DNA of 64,000 nt. Origin: Promethearchaeota archaeon. Its GTDB lineage: Archaea; Asgardarchaeota; Lokiarchaeia; Sigyniarchaeales; SOKP01. Shown here in pieces: positions 37,148-49,602 of the stretch. The stretch's first letter is position 1; each line of letters opens with the position of its first letter. The DNA lies in assembly GCA_019058445.1 (NCBI GenBank), contig JAHPZA010000005.1, forward strand, positions 1 to 64,000, in the 5' to 3' direction. The translations under genes were made by a program, and so were the position numbers. The notes under the pieces were generated by a model. The model saw nothing but the letters and a program-made list of their open reading frames with translations, had not been told where the DNA came from and searched no databases.

Positions 37148-37540
37148 TCATTCTACTTCAAACCACATTGGACTTTTATCATCAACATGCCCGTTATAAT
37201 TTACTGTTAGTTCTTCCCCCTTTTTTATATCTTTGAGGGTAATATATTCTATTATTTGATTCTCATAATCATAAATATATTTTAAATTTGGTTCATAAGA
37301 ATGGTTAAAAAATTGGCATTGGCTTAATGCGATAGCATTTTGAAAATCTGGTTTATCTGGATCATCCCATTCATAAACATACTGGTAAAGTATTGTATCC
37401 TGAATTTGTTCATAATCCTTATTAGAGATTAATATTACATGCCCCTTTTCTACGAGGGTTCCTTTCTTAATGTCTTTCTTTGCAAAAATCCCTTTCCCTT
37501 TCTTAGGTGAAATATATAAAATTTCCAGATGGTTATCCAA
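37148..37540 (-). CDS. Small SET-domain methyltransferase
   Basis: A 130-residue minimal SET domain. It has G-K-G-I-F-A (15-20, SET motif I), N-H-S-Y-E-P-N (79-85, the N-H-S-x-x-P-N motif), and G-E-E-L-T-V-N-Y (108-115) with the catalytic-type tyrosine. No pre-SET or post-SET cysteines are present. SET proteins methylate lysines in proteins using SAM; in archaea few targets are known. I chose TTG at 37540 because an AAGGAG ribosome site (37554-37549) stands eight bases ahead. The GTG at 37549 overlaps that site and would be too close. It stands between the PAS kinase and the beta-galactosidase, all on the minus strand, with separate upstream spacers. Confidence 0.85.
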   Translation of the reverse strand: MDNHLEILYISPKKGKGIFAKKDIKKGTLVEKGHVILISNKDYEQIQDTILYQYVYEWDDPDKPDFQNAIALSQCQFFNHSYEPNLKYIYDYENQIIEYITLKDIKKGEELTVNYNGHVDDKSPMWFEVE

Positions 37541-37691
37541 TGACGTCACTCCTTAAAACTTAATAATAATTCCAATTACATTTTCAGCGTATTTTATTTC
37601 ATTATTGGAGATATGATTTATTAAAGCTTTTTAAATAATTAATTTTTTATGGTTCAATATTGCATGAAAGTAAGAAAATCAAATTTTTAAA

Positions 37692-40844
<3,153 letters not shown>

Positions 40845-40933
40845 TTAAGTTTTTTCACATTTACTAATAACATTTATGGAGTACAAAATATGTAAGAAAG
40901 AAAAAATAATAGTTAAAAATTTTTAAAATCGAC

Positions 40934-41143
40934 TTAGTTTGAAGCTCCGGCTTTCTTAATTAAAATTATTTTCTTTACGGGAATATAGATTAATTGTTCG
41001 TGATCCTCATCTTTAAATAAAACAATATGTTCACTAACATCTTCAATCTTTCCAAATAGAACACAATGTGGATCAGGTAAACCACTAATATAGAGCCTGA
41101 TTAATTCTCCTTTTAATTCTTCTAAAATAGACCAAGGAATCAT
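40934..41143 (-). CDS. Small beta-barrel protein, possibly Sm/SH3-like
   Basis: A 69-residue protein made of short strands: G-E-L-I-R-L-Y-I, then C-V-L-F-G-K-I-E-D-V, H-I-V-L-F-K-D-E-D, L-I-Y-I-P-V-K-K-I-I-L-I. The order of strands and the closing I-P-x-x-x-I-x-x-I recall LSm/SH3-type small barrels that bind RNA or proteins. I cannot confirm the family. It lies between the beta-galactosidase and the sugar isomerase gene and is divergent from the latter. Confidence 0.5.
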   Translation of the reverse strand: MIPWSILEELKGELIRLYISGLPDPHCVLFGKIEDVSEHIVLFKDEDHEQLIYIPVKKIILIKKAGASN

Positions 41144-41310
41144 AACAAATCACTATTAATTATTGTAATGAAGATAATTATGCTTATTCGCTTTTAAAAT
41201 TTTTAATCCCATCCATTTTAATAGAAACAAATCATTTTTAATCTAAAAAAGCAGTAATAATTTTTGAAATTTAATTACTTAATGTTTCCTATTTTAGAAA
41301 TTTATAACGG

Positions 41311-42570
41311 ATGAAGAAGAATATGAAAGAACAAGAAAATAAAGTATTAAAGCATGAAGAACGGAAAAAATTCGATTTTGTAGAGGATGATCCGAAAGGT
41401 AGGATTGAGGCAACCACCGAATATCCAATAATGTATCACGCGTTAGGAAGTGAACCTAAAACAGAACATCCCTATAATGTATATAACGATATTAAAACTG
41501 AACCAGTTGCTATACGCAAAACTTTAGAATATGCCAAAGAATCCATCAGTAAAATTGCTGATGAATTCATTGAAAGAGGAATTAAACATATTGTAGGCAT
41601 TGGGATGGGTACTTCTCAATTTGTGGCTCAATCAGCAGGACCCGCATTCTGGGAATGGACGAATATAACCTCTGAAGATAGAGATTCTGTTGAGTGCCTA
41701 ACAGTTAATAAGCCTTATGACTACGAATATACAGCACTATTTGCTTATAGTGGAAGTGGAAGCACAGTTGATACCCTTGCAGCGACGGAAAAATTAAAAG
41801 AAAAAGGCTGCTATTGCGTTGCTATTACCTCGGTAGCCGGAAGTCCTTTAACGAAAATATGCCATGATACAATTGCCTGCGCTGGAGGCTTTGATACAGG
41901 AGGATCGGACACATTTCATTATGCAACTCGATTAGCAGCAAGTTTATTACTCGCTCTCACCCTCGGAGAGAGAAAGGGTATTAAAGGAACAGATTTTGAA
42001 AGTCTAAGAAAACAATTGAATCAAATCCCAGATCTTATGGCTGAGAGATGGAATATTTTCGATGCGCGCTGTTGGAGCATTGCTAAATATTATGCTCAGG
42101 TTCGCAGCATAATCATAGTTGGTGCGGGACCAAATTTCGGGACTGCTGAAGAAATGGAACTTAAATTCGAGGAAATGGCCCATATTCCGGCAAAATCTAT
42201 GGTTCCTACTAGACATCTCCATGGAGCATTAGGATTGACTGATGAAAAAATCTTAACAATTCTCCTTTATCCTAAAAATAATTCGGAGAAATGGTTTGAA
42301 CAAATTGCCAAATTCACAATGATGATAAAAAGTCCTGTTATCGCGATTTTACCCGATAATGAAGATAAAATATCAGCCCTAATGGATTATGTAGTCCGTA
42401 CACCTATTGATAATGAACATTTATTTGCCTTATATGTGGTTCCAATTATTCAATTACTTCCCTATTATTGTGCAGTAGAACAAAAAAATATAAATCCCGA
42501 TTGTCAAAAATCTAATATCCCTAAACATGCGAGAGCATGGATCATGATATTAAAACCGGGAGAACATTAA
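41311..42570 (+). CDS. Double-SIS sugar isomerase/deaminase-like protein
   Basis: A 419-residue cytoplasmic protein with two SIS domains. The first runs about 75-225 (G-I-G-M-G-T-S-Q-F, then F-A-Y-S-G-S-G-S-T-V-D-T and V-A-I-T-S-V-A-G-S-P-L). The second runs about 245-400 (I-V-G-A-G-P-N-F-G-T-A-E-E-M-E-L-K-F-E-E-M-A). The second set is typical of GlmS/AgaS-type proteins that isomerise or deaminate amino-sugar phosphates. There is no glutaminase domain. A PfkB sugar kinase gene follows 16 bases later, forming a two-gene operon. A role in processing a phosphorylated (amino)sugar is likely; the exact sugar is not known. Confidence 0.82.
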   Translation: MKKNMKEQENKVLKHEERKKFDFVEDDPKGRIEATTEYPIMYHALGSEPKTEHPYNVYNDIKTEPVAIRKTLEYAKESISKIADEFIERGIKHIVGIGMGTSQFVAQSAGPAFWEWTNITSEDRDSVECLTVNKPYDYEYTALFAYSGSGSTVDTLAATEKLKEKGCYCVAITSVAGSPLTKICHDTIACAGGFDTGGSDTFHYATRLAASLLLALTLGERKGIKGTDFESLRKQLNQIPDLMAERWNIFDARCWSIAKYYAQVRSIIIVGAGPNFGTAEEMELKFEEMAHIPAKSMVPTRHLHGALGLTDEKILTILLYPKNNSEKWFEQIAKFTMMIKSPVIAILPDNEDKISALMDYVVRTPIDNEHLFALYVVPIIQLLPYYCAVEQKNINPDCQKSNIPKHARAWIMILKPGEH

Positions 42571-42586
42571 TCAAAGTTGTATTTAT

Positions 42587-43531
42587 ATGGATTATAAAAT
42601 AGGAGTTATAGGACCTGTTAATTTAGATTTAATAATTAAGGGTAATGCTCCAACTAATATCAATGAATTAATTGAATGGGCAGATTTATCTGATGTATAC
42701 TGCATAACGGCGGGAGCTGCTGGTAATGTTGCGCAAAATCTTAAAAAACTCGGAAATGAAATTCATTTAGTTTCTTGTGTGGCAGATGATAATTTTGGAA
42801 CAATAGTATTGTCTTCATTGAAAAAAAGTGGAATACAAACAGACTTTATCACTGTCGAAGAAGGAAAGGAAGGAGGAATCGCTATATATATTTTGTTATT
42901 TGGAGATAATAAACGCCCTGCGACATATAAAATGCCAACTCATCACGGTTGGCCGCATGAAATTAGTGAAAGTATGAGAAATTACCTATTGGATACAGAT
43001 TTATTACATTCTTCTGGCTACCTGCATTTTTCTGATTTATGGAATGATGATTTTTTAAACCTCTTTAAGGAAGCAAAAGAAAAAGGAATTAAAACTTCAA
43101 TGGATCCTCAGTTTCCTTTAAAACCTCTGGATCCCCCTTGGATTAAGGTAATAAAACCATTGATTCCTTATATTGATATTTTAATGGTTGATGAGAGTGA
43201 AGCAATAAATATAACAGGATTAAACGAAATAAATGAAGCCGCAGATATGCTTATAACTGAAGGATTTGAAATTGTTGCGATTAAATTAGGTGAGAGGGGC
43301 GCAATAGTGCTAGATAAAGATATAAGTGAGCAAATCTCGGCGATTCAACCTAAAATTATTATTGATAGTATAGGGGCAGGGGATGCATTTGATGCTGGAT
43401 TTTTGCAAGGATTATTAGAGGGAAAAACTCTAAAAAACTCCGGTAAAATGGGAATTAAAGCAGCATCAATGAGTTTACAAGGTATAGATAGTACAGAAAA
43501 GTTTCCTACGAGAGCTTTATTAGATTTTTGA
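42587..43531 (+). CDS. PfkB/ribokinase-family carbohydrate kinase
   Basis: A 314-residue sugar kinase. It has the N-terminal G-x-V-N-L-D-L-I-I strand, the G-G/A-A-G-N-V-A-x-N-L signature (here G-A-A-G-N-V-A-Q-N-L), and the C-terminal S-I-G-A-G-D-A-F-D-A-G-F motif (about residue 261) with the catalytic Asp. It phosphorylates a sugar or nucleoside with ATP. It is coupled to the upstream double-SIS gene by a 16-base gap and converges on the GH94-like gene with a 23-base gap. Substrate specificity is not readable in this family. Confidence 0.88.
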   Translation: MDYKIGVIGPVNLDLIIKGNAPTNINELIEWADLSDVYCITAGAAGNVAQNLKKLGNEIHLVSCVADDNFGTIVLSSLKKSGIQTDFITVEEGKEGGIAIYILLFGDNKRPATYKMPTHHGWPHEISESMRNYLLDTDLLHSSGYLHFSDLWNDDFLNLFKEAKEKGIKTSMDPQFPLKPLDPPWIKVIKPLIPYIDILMVDESEAINITGLNEINEAADMLITEGFEIVAIKLGERGAIVLDKDISEQISAIQPKIIIDSIGAGDAFDAGFLQGLLEGKTLKNSGKMGIKAASMSLQGIDSTEKFPTRALLDF

Positions 43532-43554
43532 AGGAGGTATTCTTTAGTAAAAAA

Positions 43555-46239
43555 TTATTTTAGAATAATATTGATTTTTTTAATGTTTTCCCCAGTTTCA
43601 ATAGAGATAAAATTTTCATCAATTATAGTGCGCTCTTTATCTTTCGTAATATCTTGTTGGTTAAATAATACAATTGATTCTTCTTTCCACCACTTAGGCT
43701 TAAAAATTCTAAACTTGAAATCTTGAAAGAATTCTAGATTTAGCTCGATCTTCATCAAATCTATTGAAGATTCTATTGAGAGGATAGGTGAATTAAATTG
43801 AAATTTTAGATCATCTAATTTAGGATGAATAGTTATTGAATCATAATTTGCTTCAATTCCAAGAATTTTGATTACGGATAATAAATAACAAGCGTGCACG
43901 TTGAGATTCATAAGGGGAAAATCGCACATTGGTGTAAGAAGGTGATAAAATGCTTCACCAGCATTTTCAGCATAGTCGGCAATATACGCATCAGGACCAC
44001 TCCAAATTCCATACCAAATATCGGGATATGCGTCTGCTCTCTGGGCAAGAGAATTTTTCTTTAATGAATTATAGGCTTTTTGAGGATCATATTGAGAATA
44101 ACCCCATGTTAACAGTGAATTCATGGCATGCCACACTCCCCCGTTCACGTCCCATCCTTCAGGTAAAATCCTATGTGGAGTTCTCTCAGCAGGAAATGAG
44201 ATGTATTGACCTATAGGGGAGGGTTTATCTAATGTATTGAAAATTTCATTGATTAATGCAGTAGCTCGTTCTTTTTCTAAAATCTTTGAAATTAAGAGCC
44301 AGTTATGGTGTTCCAAGTACATATTTTTATCTCCAATAGGATTATCATTGCCATCCCACCCTCTATAGAACCACTTGCCATTCCAAGTATGAATAACTGC
44401 TTGTTTTAAGTCCTCGTATTTTTCTTTACATAATTTAGCTAAATTTGGATTAAATCTTTCAAATAAAGGAATCGCTTTTGGAATAATATAAAGAGCAAAT
44501 GCTGAATTGAAGTTCGATTCTCCATATTTTATAAACTTCTTGCGATCTTGGACCATTAATGAGATTCCATCGGACCAATCTCCATCATTACACTTGATTA
44601 ATCCATGCTCTCCAAAACCCACCTTTTCTGAAAATAAATAATCGAAAGCAACATATAGCTTTTCAAGGACTGTTGATTCTTTCTTGGGAGGTCTGGAGTA
44701 AAAAGGTATTTTTTCGTGTAGAAAGGCAAAATCCCTTGTTGTATAGATATACTCCAGGATTCCCCATATTAGGAATATATAGAGATCCGAAGGTTTTGCA
44801 TGAACAGATCGGGTATATGTTTTGGCAAATCCATAAATACTGTAAGGTAATTTGCCATCTGGACGCATAAAGGAAATGGCATATGTTAAATACTCTTTAG
44901 CTAATTTAGGATCAATAAAAATTATTGAATTGAGGTATAACATATAATCTCTTATTGCTCCATCAAGCCCGTGTCCGAATAAATACACTGAACCTTGAGG
45001 AAATTTATGCAACCGAAAATACTCGTCGAAGACACAAGAACTTCGGGTATAATAAGAATGCCATCTGGTTTCGCGAGATAACCATGGATCTTTCTCACAG
45101 TTAAGTTCAATGAAGGAGTTTTTCCAGTTTTCAGCATTCCATGCAAGTATTGACGCGTCTGACGTGATTTCTCGATATTTCTCTATTAAAGTGGGTATCT
45201 CCTCTTCTTTACTATATCCGAAGATTAACACAATTTTCTGTACTTCATTTGGTTTTAAATCAATTTCAGTGCCAATTCCAAGACAGGGGTTTTTGATGTT
45301 CCTATGTGCAATTTGTTTTTCGGGAATAGCTGATTTATCCCATGTGAATTTTACATTATTATTTTTATTAATAATATTCTCGGAATTCCAAAAAACTCCT
45401 GTAGCTTTACCATGAATCATCGATAAGAATATTGTTTGGGGATAATAATTGTGTTTGGATGGTTCGTCTGGTTTAGAGGGTGGAGTTTTTTTATACTTTG
45501 GTCTAAGATAAATTGCTTGTGATTTGGAATGATAAGAAGAATTGAAATTAAATTTGTTATCAAACTTTCGCCTTGAACCATCTGTATCAGTTCCGGTAAA
45601 TTTCTGTGAAATCTTAATTAATTTCCCTATTAAATTGAGAATTTTGCTTTTACCAAATTTCTTTCTATTTTTCGCAGTTACCACTAAGGATCTTAATATA
45701 TGAAGCAAATAAATATCCCAAAGATCAAGAACTTTCACATTTTTAATCAATTCACTTTCAGAATTGTTGGAAATAATAATTTCCGAAATCAATACGGGAT
45801 CATCAGAAAAAGGAGTACAAATATTATGAGTTATATCTAAATTTTGTCTTATCATCCTTTTTTGAAAATAGCCAATTCCGAAAATCCGTTCAAAATTATA
45901 TTTCTTATCGGAATTTTCATTATCATATAAATCAGACCATAATACTTGGGAATTTCCTTTGCTAAAAAAAGCAATCCCTCCTCCAAACCTTTTTCTTTTC
46001 TCATTCCTATACGTTAACCATTGGAATCCCCGATTTGATTCTAAAACTTGAACATAACCACCATTATGAACCGTTGCTGTTATCCTATCATTTCCAATTT
46101 GATGAAAATGGTCAGCTGAAAATCCGTATGTAGTAGGAGTTTTAGCTATTGGTTCAATATATTGATTACAAGTATAGTTATATGCCGGTAAATTATAACT
46201 ATCGGTTATCCAATGTCCAAAATTACCATTTCCTTTCAT
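43555..46239 (-). CDS. GH94-like glycoside phosphorylase (cellobiose/chitobiose phosphorylase family)
   Basis: An 894-residue protein with the layout of family GH94. The N-terminal half is a beta-sandwich domain (G-N-F-G-H-W-I-T-D at the start and N-G-G-Y-V-Q-V-L). The (alpha/alpha)6 barrel contains a D-G-A-I-R-D stretch and the key C-N-D-G-D-W-S-D-G motif (about residue 556), comparable to the D-W-N-D-G of GH94 with its catalytic acid. Such enzymes split beta-glucosides or chitobiosides with phosphate, giving a sugar 1-phosphate. There is no signal peptide. It lies 80 bases downstream of the hexuloisomerase gene on the same strand and opposite the sugar kinase operon. Confidence 0.75.
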   Translation of the reverse strand: MKGNGNFGHWITDSYNLPAYNYTCNQYIEPIAKTPTTYGFSADHFHQIGNDRITATVHNGGYVQVLESNRGFQWLTYRNEKRKRFGGGIAFFSKGNSQVLWSDLYDNENSDKKYNFERIFGIGYFQKRMIRQNLDITHNICTPFSDDPVLISEIIISNNSESELIKNVKVLDLWDIYLLHILRSLVVTAKNRKKFGKSKILNLIGKLIKISQKFTGTDTDGSRRKFDNKFNFNSSYHSKSQAIYLRPKYKKTPPSKPDEPSKHNYYPQTIFLSMIHGKATGVFWNSENIINKNNNVKFTWDKSAIPEKQIAHRNIKNPCLGIGTEIDLKPNEVQKIVLIFGYSKEEEIPTLIEKYREITSDASILAWNAENWKNSFIELNCEKDPWLSRETRWHSYYTRSSCVFDEYFRLHKFPQGSVYLFGHGLDGAIRDYMLYLNSIIFIDPKLAKEYLTYAISFMRPDGKLPYSIYGFAKTYTRSVHAKPSDLYIFLIWGILEYIYTTRDFAFLHEKIPFYSRPPKKESTVLEKLYVAFDYLFSEKVGFGEHGLIKCNDGDWSDGISLMVQDRKKFIKYGESNFNSAFALYIIPKAIPLFERFNPNLAKLCKEKYEDLKQAVIHTWNGKWFYRGWDGNDNPIGDKNMYLEHHNWLLISKILEKERATALINEIFNTLDKPSPIGQYISFPAERTPHRILPEGWDVNGGVWHAMNSLLTWGYSQYDPQKAYNSLKKNSLAQRADAYPDIWYGIWSGPDAYIADYAENAGEAFYHLLTPMCDFPLMNLNVHACYLLSVIKILGIEANYDSITIHPKLDDLKFQFNSPILSIESSIDLMKIELNLEFFQDFKFRIFKPKWWKEESIVLFNQQDITKDKERTIIDENFISIETGENIKKINIILK

Positions 46240-46319
46240 AATTTTAAATCTCTCTTAATCAATAAGTAGAATTTATTATGTCTTATAATAGACGTTTTTA
46301 ATTAACAGGCAAGACTTTC

Positions 46320-46907
46320 CTATTCAATCGTCGCATGCCGTTTATCAATATCTTCTTCTGAAATCTTTAATATTCTAATTAAAGTCCCTCCTATTGAATC
46401 TAATACCGATAGGGCAGAAATATCAAATAGACTAGTGTAAGGGGCTAAGGTTTTTTGAGAAGTGGCTTTATCCTTACTTTTTCCCTCTATTTGTATAGTG
46501 CAATTGGATATTTTACCTATTGAACTACTTACATTACCGGTTAATAAAGCAATTTTTCCACCTATTTTTTTCGCTTTATTAGCAATTGCAACTGGAGAGG
46601 TTGTTTCACCACTACCACTAATTAAGATAAGTAAGTCTTCCTTTGTATATTGATAGGTAACCGCATCGGATACAAAGCAAGAATTAATTCCTAAGTGCAT
46701 TAATCTTTGAGCAAAACAACGTCCAATAAAACCAGACCTACCAGCTCCATAGACAAATACCATATTTTCAGAATCTTTTACATGGAGAATTAAATCGATC
46801 AATTGAAAGATTTTAGTATCGTCAATTATATTCTCATTTTTTTTTACTTGATTCGCAATTTCAGTCATAGTGTTGTGAAAAATGTCTTTAATCTCATCTC
46901 TATCCAT
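46320..46907 (-). CDS. hxlB: 6-phospho-3-hexuloisomerase (SIS domain)
   Basis: A 195-residue single SIS domain. It has Y-G-A-G-R-S-G-F-I-G-R-C-F-A-x-R-L-M-H-L-G, I-S-G-S-G-E-T, and the C-terminal R-H-A-x-x-E end that is characteristic of PHI. PHI interconverts hexulose 6-phosphate and fructose 6-phosphate; in archaea it works with hexulose-phosphate synthase in making pentoses by the reverse ribulose monophosphate pathway. No synthase partner is in the window. It starts five bases after the PhoU/TrkA-C gene, so it belongs to the transporter operon upstream, which is unusual. Confidence 0.85.
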   Translation of the reverse strand: MDRDEIKDIFHNTMTEIANQVKKNENIIDDTKIFQLIDLILHVKDSENMVFVYGAGRSGFIGRCFAQRLMHLGINSCFVSDAVTYQYTKEDLLILISGSGETTSPVAIANKAKKIGGKIALLTGNVSSSIGKISNCTIQIEGKSKDKATSQKTLAPYTSLFDISALSVLDSIGGTLIRILKISEEDIDKRHATIE

Positions 46908-46912
46908 CTTTT

Positions 46913-48157
46913 TTACTCCTCTTTATATTTTTCTGGATTAACACATCTCCGCCATTCTTCTACAGTTTCTTTCGGCCCTAAACCAATAATCAAATCACCT
47001 TCATCAAAAATAAAATCAGGTTTAAAACTATAAATCCATTTATCCTCTCTTTTTAATGCTATAATATGAAAACCTCTTTTATAGCGTTTATCTTGTAGGT
47101 CATGATAAGACTTTCCCCTAAAATAAGAATCCTCAGAAAGATTTTCACGGACGACAATCTCGTCAGTTTCTCGAATTGCTTTTTGTAAAATTCTATGAGG
47201 TTTAAATCCTTTTATTATATTTTCCGCTATATTTGCGGCGGCATCAGCTATTAATTCACATGAAAACACAATTCTCATAATCCCTGTGAGGTCACGTGGA
47301 GATTCAACCAAATGGGCAAAGTCTAAAAGATCCTTTTCAAAGGCAATATTTAGGCCATCCATTAATTCTTCCATTTCCAATATATCTTCTGCGAGTTCAT
47401 AATTATTAAAAAATAAAGATGCTAATGCTAACTCGATCATAGTTTCAGAAATATCAGTTATTTGAACATAAGTTCTTTTAAGTTCAGTTAATTGCTCATA
47501 AACCTCATCATTTTCAAACTTAAAATCAAATTTCTTCTTTTCTTTATCAATTTCAAAGGATAAGGGTTCTTCATCACAGCATAGTTTTTTCAAATCAATT
47601 ATTGGTTCAATTTCACCTTTAATTATTAAAATGTCATTTTCCATTACAAAATTTTCCCTATCGAAAAGCCATCGATCATTCCTTTTTATTGCAATCAAAT
47701 TAACTCCATGTTGAGACCTGAAATGTATTTCCTGTCGGGATTCCCCTATAAATTTGCATCCCTTGGTTACTTTGATTTTGATAATAGGTTCCGGTACGCC
47801 CCAAATTCCAAAAAATTGAGTAAAATCCGTAATATCACTATTAATATATACAACCCTCGCAATATCAGATAAAGCATCGCTGATTTTGTCAATAGAATAA
47901 CCCATAACTACAATTGGTTCTAATCTTTTTGCTTCTTTAATCCCTCCCGCTTGAGTTTGAATGATTTGAAAATTTAAGAGGTAGGTTAACTCATGAATTC
48001 TTCCTTCTAATCTATACGCCTCATCTGCTATTTCTTTGCTTCCGAACTTGATAGCACTATAGGCAATATCAATCATTAAGTCAATATTATGCTTCATTTC
48101 TCTTAGGATGTCCTTAAGGGATATGGGCTTATAGCTAAACTTTTTCTTAGGTTTCAT
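46913..48157 (-). CDS. PhoU-like / TrkA-C regulatory protein (duplicated)
   Basis: A 414-residue cytoplasmic protein with two copies of the same pair. Each pair is a PhoU-like helical bundle (about 15-105 and 220-310) followed by a TrkA-C/RCK-C ligand-binding domain (about 125-195 and 320-400; signature G-V-N-L-I-A-I-K-R-N-D-R-W and G-F-H-I-I-A-L-K-R-E-D-K-W). TrkA-C domains gate channels and transporters in response to bound ligands or ions. It lies 37 bases downstream of two MgtE-like membrane genes, so it most likely forms their cytoplasmic gate. There is no NAD-binding RCK-N domain. Confidence 0.85.
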   Translation of the reverse strand: MKPKKKFSYKPISLKDILREMKHNIDLMIDIAYSAIKFGSKEIADEAYRLEGRIHELTYLLNFQIIQTQAGGIKEAKRLEPIVVMGYSIDKISDALSDIARVVYINSDITDFTQFFGIWGVPEPIIKIKVTKGCKFIGESRQEIHFRSQHGVNLIAIKRNDRWLFDRENFVMENDILIIKGEIEPIIDLKKLCCDEEPLSFEIDKEKKKFDFKFENDEVYEQLTELKRTYVQITDISETMIELALASLFFNNYELAEDILEMEELMDGLNIAFEKDLLDFAHLVESPRDLTGIMRIVFSCELIADAAANIAENIIKGFKPHRILQKAIRETDEIVVRENLSEDSYFRGKSYHDLQDKRYKRGFHIIALKREDKWIYSFKPDFIFDEGDLIIGLGPKETVEEWRRCVNPEKYKEE

Positions 48158-48194
48158 ATGGTTTTATTCACTCATATTTTTCTATTTTTTGTTT

Positions 48195-48746
48195 CTATAT
48201 AAATATTATGATAAATATAATCAGCAGTAGAGGGGTTAAGAAATCTGCTAAAGATGTCACAAAAGGGATTAAGGTGTTGTTTGGATCTTTTCCCTTTTTG
48301 AATAAGTAAATCGAACTGATTAATAAAAATATAAACAAACAAAAAAACAATGAAAGCGTTGTTAAGATAATTATTAAGATAATTAAAAACGGATTTATTA
48401 TATTAAACCCTGTAGAAATTCCTATCATAAATCCTAATATAATTAAAACTAATAGGCTTAATAAAATCGTAATTAATAATCCAATAAAGTCCTGAAGTAA
48501 TCTTTCAGATTTTTGAACTTTAGGAGGGATTGAACCTATATAGAGGTGAGTTGTTAAACGAGAAGTTAAAACTGTACAAATATCTCCCGTCAAAGAATTG
48601 AGGGAGGGTAATATTAAGAGAATTATAGGAATGGCATAAATTATTTTCTCATTCATAGATAAAATAGTGCCTGAAAGAAGCCCCATAAGTGAGGAAATTA
48701 TAATGATAATGATTGATTCTTTAAAGATCTTTTTAAAATAATCCAT
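48195..48746 (-). CDS. MgtE/SLC41-like divalent cation transporter, half-protein B
   Basis: A 183-residue membrane protein with about five helices, matching one half of the MgtE/SLC41 membrane domain. It has L-T-G-D followed by L-T-S-R-L-T-T near helix 2 and the G-K-D-P-N-N-T-x-I-P-F-V-T-S-L-A-D loop near the C-terminus, comparable to the conserved D-P-x-x-x-x-x-P-x-x-T-x-x-x-D of MgtE. No CBS or N domain is present. It starts one base after half-protein A, and the PhoU/TrkA-C gene follows. It is likely a heterodimeric Mg2+ (or other divalent ion) channel with A. Confidence 0.82.
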   Translation of the reverse strand: MDYFKKIFKESIIIIIISSLMGLLSGTILSMNEKIIYAIPIILLILPSLNSLTGDICTVLTSRLTTHLYIGSIPPKVQKSERLLQDFIGLLITILLSLLVLIILGFMIGISTGFNIINPFLIILIIILTTLSLFFCLFIFLLISSIYLFKKGKDPNNTLIPFVTSLADFLTPLLLIIFIIIFI

Positions 48747-48747
48747 T

Positions 48748-49302
48748 TTAAGGAACCCCCAACATTAAAAGTGTAAAATAAAAACAGATAACAGTAAAAA
48801 AGTCATCAACAGCAGTCATTATTGGATTTACAATATTATTGGGATTTAATCCGAACCTAAAAGCTAAATAATTCAAGAATGTTGATGTTGGAATTGAAAT
48901 AGAGAGGGTTAAAAGAATTGCAATAATCGGGATTATAATAAGCATTTCCATCGAAAGAATTTTTTTTTTTATTAAAAAAAGATCGAGCATAATACTAAAG
49001 ATTCCAATTAAAATCGCTGTGACAATAGAAAGAGCATAGGTGGAAAGTACGTTTTCTATCCAAGATCTTTTATCAAATTCTCCAATTATTAAATCTTTAG
49101 AGGTTCTAGCTATAAATGGCCCGCTTAAATTTCCTCTCAGTGACAATAAGGCAGGAATTATGAGGATTAATATAATGAAGCTTTTAAAATTTAATAATAT
49201 AAGCGTTAGAATTACACCGGCAAGAATATCTCCGATTATCGAGACGATCTCGGATGGGAACGTTTCTTTGACAATCCTTCCCTTTGTATCTTGGCTTTCC
49301 AT
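48748..49302 (-). CDS. MgtE/SLC41-like divalent cation transporter, half-protein A
   Basis: A 184-residue partner of the downstream gene with the same layout: S-L-R-G-N-L-S-G-x-F-I-A-R after helix 2, and G-L-N-P-N-N-I-V-N-P-I-M-T-A-V-D-D near the end. The second Asp pair replaces the single Asp of half B, which points to asymmetric halves. It is first in the minus-strand run A, B, PhoU/TrkA-C, PHI. ATG at 49302. The two halves together match one SLC41-type double domain, so this is a split form. Confidence 0.82.
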   Translation of the reverse strand: MESQDTKGRIVKETFPSEIVSIIGDILAGVILTLILLNFKSFIILILIIPALLSLRGNLSGPFIARTSKDLIIGEFDKRSWIENVLSTYALSIVTAILIGIFSIMLDLFLIKKKILSMEMLIIIPIIAILLTLSISIPTSTFLNYLAFRFGLNPNNIVNPIMTAVDDFFTVICFYFTLLMLGVP

Positions 49303-49588
49303 CTTACATCATCATCATAATAGAATAAGATTTTGGAATTACTTTCCGGCATAATTTTATAATACTTTTAATTTTGAAATTTATTAAAAATTTCTTAATA
49401 AAGTGTAAGATTTTTTATAGAATTTGAATTCGAGAAGGATATATTATTAAACGAACCGATATGGTAATATGAGTTTTACTACTCAAGCTTTTATATTGAA
49501 CGATAACCTATATTAGGTGAAGTTATAAATATAGAGATCTCATATAAATTAATTATAAGAATCCAATTTCTGGGTAAAATTCATTAAC

Positions 49589-49593
49589 GGAGG
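49589..49593 (+). promoter_or_regulatory. Shine-Dalgarno GGAGG fixing the start at 49603
   Basis: GGAGG stands nine bases before the ATG at 49603. It follows about 290 bases of AT-rich, gene-free DNA between this gene and the divergent MgtE-like operon. Confidence 0.6.
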
Positions 49594-49602
49594 TTTAGAA
49601 TT

